Below are positions 58,745 to 64,000 of a DNA stretch of 64,000 nucleotides, piece by piece. Source of the DNA: Linepithema humile (lineage: Eukaryota > Arthropoda > Insecta > Hymenoptera > Formicidae); NCBI RefSeq assembly GCF_040581485.1, contig NC_090131.1, positions 15,705,501 through 15,769,500 on the forward strand. Direction: 5' to 3'. Within the stretch, counting starts at the first letter, position 1. The number at the start of each line of letters is the position of its first letter. Under the pieces are notes generated by a model, which did no database searches, was not told the origin of the DNA, and was given only the letters and a program-made list of their open reading frames with translations. Made by a program: the position numbers and the translations under genes.

Positions 58745-59075
58745 TTTTTATTAAACAATAATCGTGAAAACAACGAACTAATAAAGCAGGAGCTGGTTAG
58801 AATTGCTAAAAAGTTCATTTTATTAAAAAATTATAACAACAAATGTTTCGGCCTAAAGGATGTGGCAATCTTCAGGGTAAAAAATTTGACATAAATAATG
58901 TAGTCGTAAGTAGACAAAACGCTGATAAGCTAATTAAGCTAGAAATGCTCTCGAGCAATGATTGTGATTCTGGTAAAATATCCTGTTAATGTGAAACGAC
59001 GTAAGGGTCAGGAGCGTCTTCAAATCCTAAAATTAAAAAATTTTTATGTGTATAAATATCTCTGATAATACGGTT
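58745..59075 (-). mobile_element. Penelope-like 3' end remnant, second copy
   Basis: Nearly identical to about 3950-4290, including the hammerhead-like core (58845-58875). The GIY-YIG part is missing. It lies directly against the left edge of duplication unit V2. Confidence 0.6.
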
Positions 59076-60297
59076 CATACATTTTGTTGTTAGTCTTGTT
59101 ATGATATAAATGATTTTTATAATTAAATATATAAAAGCAAAAATAAATCGATTTATTCTCAATTTGATAATACTTTGTTTTTTCTTACAGCTTACAAATT
59201 TATGTGTAATAGCACTTCAAATAAAAAAGCAATATGTTTGTAAGCAACACACAATTGAAAGTTTCTCAAGAGGTGTTAACTCTGCTGATATACACGGAAT
59301 ATTATAATATACATTATAATTTTATTAAAATATAATTAGTTACAAATAGTTACATAAAATAGCTAAAGATATTATTGAATTAAAAATATTAAATGTAAAT
59401 AAAAAACAGCAATAGAAAAATTCTATGAAACACACATATGTAGGTATTATATGCGTTATTTTATCACATCTAAAGGAAAGGACAGTTTTATCAATTCTCT
59501 TAATGATTGTGAACCATAACTTAGAAGATGAGCTATAACTTAAATCGTAATGCAAAGTCAATTTGTTATCATCAAAATTTCGTAAATATCATCTCATTAC
59601 AATAATATTTTTGAAAGAAGGAAAAAAGGTTTTAAAAATGTATAATGTTTTATTTACATGTTATCATATCACAAATCTATACCGGCCAATGTACTGATAT
59701 ACAAGCACACGTCTCATCATATTACTTACTACAAATGTACATGTTTTATTCCATGTAATAAACGCTTTTTAACACGTTGTGTGACTTTTAACTATTATAT
59801 GTACTATATATTGCATCTTTTTATGTCGTGAGCATTTTTAATCAATATACTTAGATTAATGATATAAATTGAATTTATATCCGGCGTAAAAAAAAATTGT
59901 CAAAAGAAGAGAGCAATCATCAATCTAGGATGCGCAGATAATATTGTTGTAATTAAATTTGTAAAATAAATATCGCTAACGAAATTTTCCTCAAATACTA
60001 AAACGATAACTTTGCATACAAATGCATAACTCTTAATTTAACTAAAAGTATAAAATTAATTAAACAATACAAACTCAATTATTTTGTCGTTCTATATTTT
60101 GTTATGATTCCATACATAGTATATAATAACTACAGTTGCCATTCAATCATAATTATTAAACTAATAAAAAAACTATACTCAATATAATATATTTCATAAG
60201 AAAAATAAAAAAATTTGTGTTTAATAAATTTTATATATTAATTTAATAATATTTAATGTTTTTTTAATGATATTATTAATACCTTTAAACAGTGATT

Positions 60298-60534
60298 GGT
60301 TCCTGCAAAAACTCACATGTCAACGGATATGGACAACGTTATAGTCAAAATGTTAATCATTTTGGTAAGCCGCAAACTTCCAGGAAGAAATAATACCGTC
60401 ATCCGAGTCAGTCGTCTCGACATTCAGTTTGTTGCAATCGTCAGTGGTTAGCAGATCAATGATTGTAATCCGGGAATTGCTGAGAGTTTGTAACGCCCGT
60501 ATTCATAGACTTCAGAATTTATAACAATTTTCTG
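60298..60534 (+). promoter_or_regulatory. Promoter and 5' UTR exon of GPCR copy 6
   Basis: Conserved upstream block and first exon, almost base for base as in copy 4. The donor is at 60535 and the acceptor at 60746-60748. Confidence 0.45.
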
Positions 60535-60832
60535 GTAAGTGAGATAGTCCGTAAGACATTTTACTTTAAATGTTTAAAATACTGTATATATTTTATATAT
60601 TTCGTATATTTTAATTTTTTTATAATAAAAAAAATTATTTTAATAAATATATCAATAAATAAAATTTATATACAAGATTTATTGATTTTAATAAATAATA
60701 TATATAATAACGTTAATAATGTTATAATAATGTTTAACGCTTTTTCAGACGCGTGACGCAATTAGATTATACCCGTTTTTGCTTTTCTTTTCATAAGCAA
60801 CTGTTACAAACAATCCATAATCATAAGCCAGG

Positions 60833-62384
60833 ATGTTTTCTGAAAATAATCTTGACAAAGATTATTCCAGCATATCTAAACACGAACTACGATTGCGTGT
60901 TTGTAACAACGAAAGAGATTTTGATGAAAGTTTACGAGGGTTTGCTGAATATTATATCTACGATTATATCAACAGAAGACGTACCATGATGCCTCACTTA
61001 CTTGTGAATATAAGTAGAATTAAAAAATTCCGAGATTTATGTAACGAAGATATTGTAGGCAGACATTTTTTAATCACTAACGTCATATATGAATTTCATT
61101 CCTTTCGTTACATGCTTAATGTAATTGCAGATAGTGTGGAGACCTCTATAAATTTCAAAAAATACAGTCTGCCAATTTTTATTATTTTAGGTCTGTTAGG
61201 TAACTGTTTGTCCGCTATTGTACTCTTCCGTAAAACGATGCGTTCTACCTCGTCCAACATCTATTTGGGCATGCTAGCAACAAGCGATATCGTTTGTTCA
61301 ATGATGTTACTCATTGAATGGCTCCTTTTAACGAATAAAAACCCAAGAGAAAATTATTATTTGTATTGGTTATATTTCTTCAAGGAATTTCCAGACTTTC
61401 TTTTCAAGTTCTTGAGTGTGTGGCTCATAGTAGCTTTTACCATCGAGCGATATATAGTGACGAAGTATCCACTTCTACGTCGATCCTGGTGCACTGTCAA
61501 ACGAGCAAAAATCGTAGTGATCATGTTGATGGGACTAGCGATTTTATATACTATTCTACATGTCTTTTTCATTTTTGGGACTAAATATTATGTAGATGAA
61601 GTATATTTTAAAAAAAATATGAATTTCTATGATGTACTAAAGCAACTAGAATTGGACAATCGGATAGGAGCTAGTCAGAGAAGGAGGATTATGGATTCTA
61701 TTATAATATTTACTTTACCAGCTCTCGTGATAGTAATCTGCAATACTCTGATAGGATATAGCATTTACCAGCAGAATCGTGTTCGCAAAATGTTGATTAC
61801 AGCGTCCGATTCTTCTAATGAGAGAACTCGGATTTCTAGTGACAAAATGCTTCAGCATAAAATCACAAGAATGCTTATTCTCGTTTCGAGCATATTTGTA
61901 ATCTTGAAATTACCTGCACATTACATTGTTAGTTATGTACGTATCAATAATTTATATTAAAATAATATCGACCATAATATACAGTTTATTTATTCTAAAA
62001 ATGCATTCTGTATATGACAAAAAAATATTAATTAATTTTTCTCTTAAAATTTGAATTTTTTAAAATAATTTGTATTGTTTAATTTCTACGGGTTAATTTT
62101 TACATTGTAAACAAAATTTTACAATAATTTTTTTATATTAGATATCCGCGTAAGAAAATGGATGCATTAAAATACGATATGTTATTATTAATGGTTATAT
62201 AAAACAAAAATATCATTAAAAATTTTTTCAGATGCCTAAATATGTTAATTCGTTAGTCAAGTTATCAATAATCGAGTTATTAGACAGAGCACATTACAGT
62301 ATAAATTTCGTTCTCTACTGCGCAACGGGACAAACTTTTCGCAGAGAAATCATCCGTATGTTTACAAAACGTACGAATCTATGA
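60833..62384 (+). CDS. Class A GPCR, copy 6, intact
   Basis: Predicted 418-aa receptor; exons 60833-61936 and 62232-62384. It differs from copy 4 at 11 residues: S21L, P80L, N101S, I104T, E109K and V128A in the N-terminus and TM1, one in TM3 (F to L), two between TM4 and TM5 (F to Y, Q to R), and two in the last exon (D to N, S to R). I found a single silent change (CCG to CCA at the start of TM3). All class A landmarks of copy 4 are kept, including ERY and NFVLY. Confidence 0.85.
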
Positions 62385-64000
62385 CAAAACAGAAATATTT
62401 TGGAGATGTTCAATTATAAATAACAGTATGAATAATGTCCAATTATGCAGTCATAATAAGGTAATACCATAATTGAATGCGACGTTCTATACTGTAAAAA
62501 AATCGATTTTAAAAACTTGATGTAAAAATTACATGCTAAACAACAGAAATTTACTAAATACATATTGTAAATTCGCATAATTTTATAAATTTTATACTAT
62601 TTACTTAGTATACATATTTCCATTATTTATTATAAAATGTTTACGTCAATGTTGTATAAATTTGTCGAATTTTTTGACAGTGTGCATACTTATATTACAT
62701 TAATCAAATATTTGTTTACTATCTTTGTTATATGATTTTTATAATTAAATGTATAAAAGCAAAAATGAACCAATTTATTTTCTCTTATTTTGATAATACT
62801 TTGCATTTTGTTACAGTTTACAAGTTTACGTCCAATCGCACTTCAAATAAAACATTGTATTTGTTAACAACGCACAACGGAAAATTTCTCAAGAGGAGTT
62901 AACTCTCGTAATATACACGAGATATTATAATATACATTATAATTTTGTTAAAATATAATTAATTGCAAGTAGCTAAGTAAGATAGTTTTATATTATTGTA
63001 TTAAAAGTGTTAAAAGTAAGTCAAATATAACAATTAAAAAATTCTACGATACACATATATGTATGTAGGTAGTATATACAATATTTTAGCGCATCATAAA
63101 GAAATGGCCAGTTTTATCAATTTTGTCAATAAATATGAGAAATATAACTTAGAACATGTGTTGATTTACTATTTGAAATCGGTGAATTGTGACATCGTAC
63201 ATCTCAATGTACCCGTGTGGAAAATTAAAGTCAGTGTCCTGTAACTATCTAATTATTTAGAGTTTCAACTCATCACTGTCTAGTTTTATTAGCTAATAGT
63301 TAAATAGAATTGTAATGCTTTTACATGTGAGTGATGATGTTGCAGGCATTAACTAATTATTAATTACAAAAAAAGTGTCGTTTCTATGCAGAACTTATAG
63401 ATAATACCTAGTTAATAATATAATGCTGTTACATCCAAATCATGATACAAAAAGTACATATATGTACTAGCTAATATTATTATCTCACAGCTAGATAAGT
63501 GAGGTAAGCTCGTGGCTCGCGAGTAAAAATTATTTTTAAAAAATGTAAAAAGAAATTGGTTTGCTCGAATTCTTACATTTGTATAGGTGAATTTATCGCA
63601 TTTAACTAACATGATTCTTTTAATTCTATTTCACTGGTATTTTTCTTTGCTGTAAATTTTTTTTTATTAGTTCACATCGATCAATATACATATTATTTTA
63701 TTCCTTTACCTTTTTAATCGTTGAAAATATTCGTGGTACATCTGTATTCGATTCTGAGATCTTTGCATTACGATTCGTGCACGTTGTTTGCCAAGCCAAG
63801 CTCGAATTGATATTATTCGGTAAATTCGTTATATAAAAATTTCTTTTATCAACAAAGTAAAATGACGTGCTATACTTTCTATTTTTTCAATAAGCTTAAG
63901 ACACCTCCTGTTTTTCTTAATATGTAAACGTGTACCATGTGATTGTTGTATGAACAGTAAAAAGTGTTTATTGTGAGCATTGATAAAAATAATTAATAAT
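62385..64000. other. 3' flank of GPCR copy 6
   Basis: Repeats the 3' flank of copy 4, with exon-like blocks at 62817 and about 63088. Beyond 63862 the sequence is unique and shows nothing recognisable. Confidence 0.6.

Larger units (their letters stand above)
59109..63862. repeat. GPCR duplication unit V2
   Basis: Partner of 51160-55938. It carries an extra copy of the exon-like block (59191) at its start and GPCR copy 6. Confidence 0.85.

Overview
The window looks like a gene-poor, AT-rich piece of an arthropod (probably insect) nuclear genome. The evidence is the spliced class A GPCR genes with short AT-rich introns, and BEL/Pao, Copia, R1-type and Penelope-like retroelements beside MITEs and microsatellites. 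An ant or other hymenopteran is plausible, but nothing here proves it. No tRNA, rRNA or CRISPR array was found.

Layout. (1) Two outer blocks (1-8.3 kb and 50.1-63.9 kb) hold six plus-strand copies of one GPCR gene. Each complete copy has a non-coding first exon, a large exon for the N-terminus to TM6, and a 50-60 codon exon for TM7 and the tail. Copies 2 (5667-7235), 4 (52909-54460) and 6 (60833-62384) look intact. Copy 1 is broken by a 149-bp MITE, copy 3 is 5'-truncated next to a BEL element, and copy 5 has a frameshift. Copies 4 and 6 lie in a recent duplication of about 4.8 kb, and their proteins differ at 11 residues with only one silent change. (2) At 11-20.3 kb, a minus-strand gene for tandem BED-like zinc fingers is already decayed and is split by a 7.6-kb BEL/Pao retrotransposon. 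That element has one open 1742-aa gag-pol frame, near-identical LTRs and a perfect 5-bp target duplication. (3) At 20.3-22.6 kb is a rearranged Copia element with a microsatellite inside its RNase H and a solo LTR inside its integrase. (4) At 23.2-43.9 kb is a tandem duplication (units U1 and U2) of a second BED-finger gene, carrying a nested element (LTR-like, with an R1-type ORF1 retroposon inside). U1 later received an LTR-like element with a hairpin array, a second unclassified element, a TA-flanked MITE and an internal 538-bp duplication. (5) At 43.9-50.1 kb is a second BEL element with three in-frame stops.

How it fits together. Only three GPCRs look like functional host genes. They are probably peptide-type receptors, but the family lacks the usual TM3-ECL2 cysteine pair. 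The finger genes at both loci are related and all broken. The rest is nested transposon history, readable from target-site duplications and from comparing paralogous filled and empty sites. The observations most worth following are the replacement-rich divergence of GPCR copies 4 and 6, the hairpin array around a TATA box at 25.1-25.4 kb, the hammerhead-like motif in the Penelope remnants, and the BED-finger arrays.
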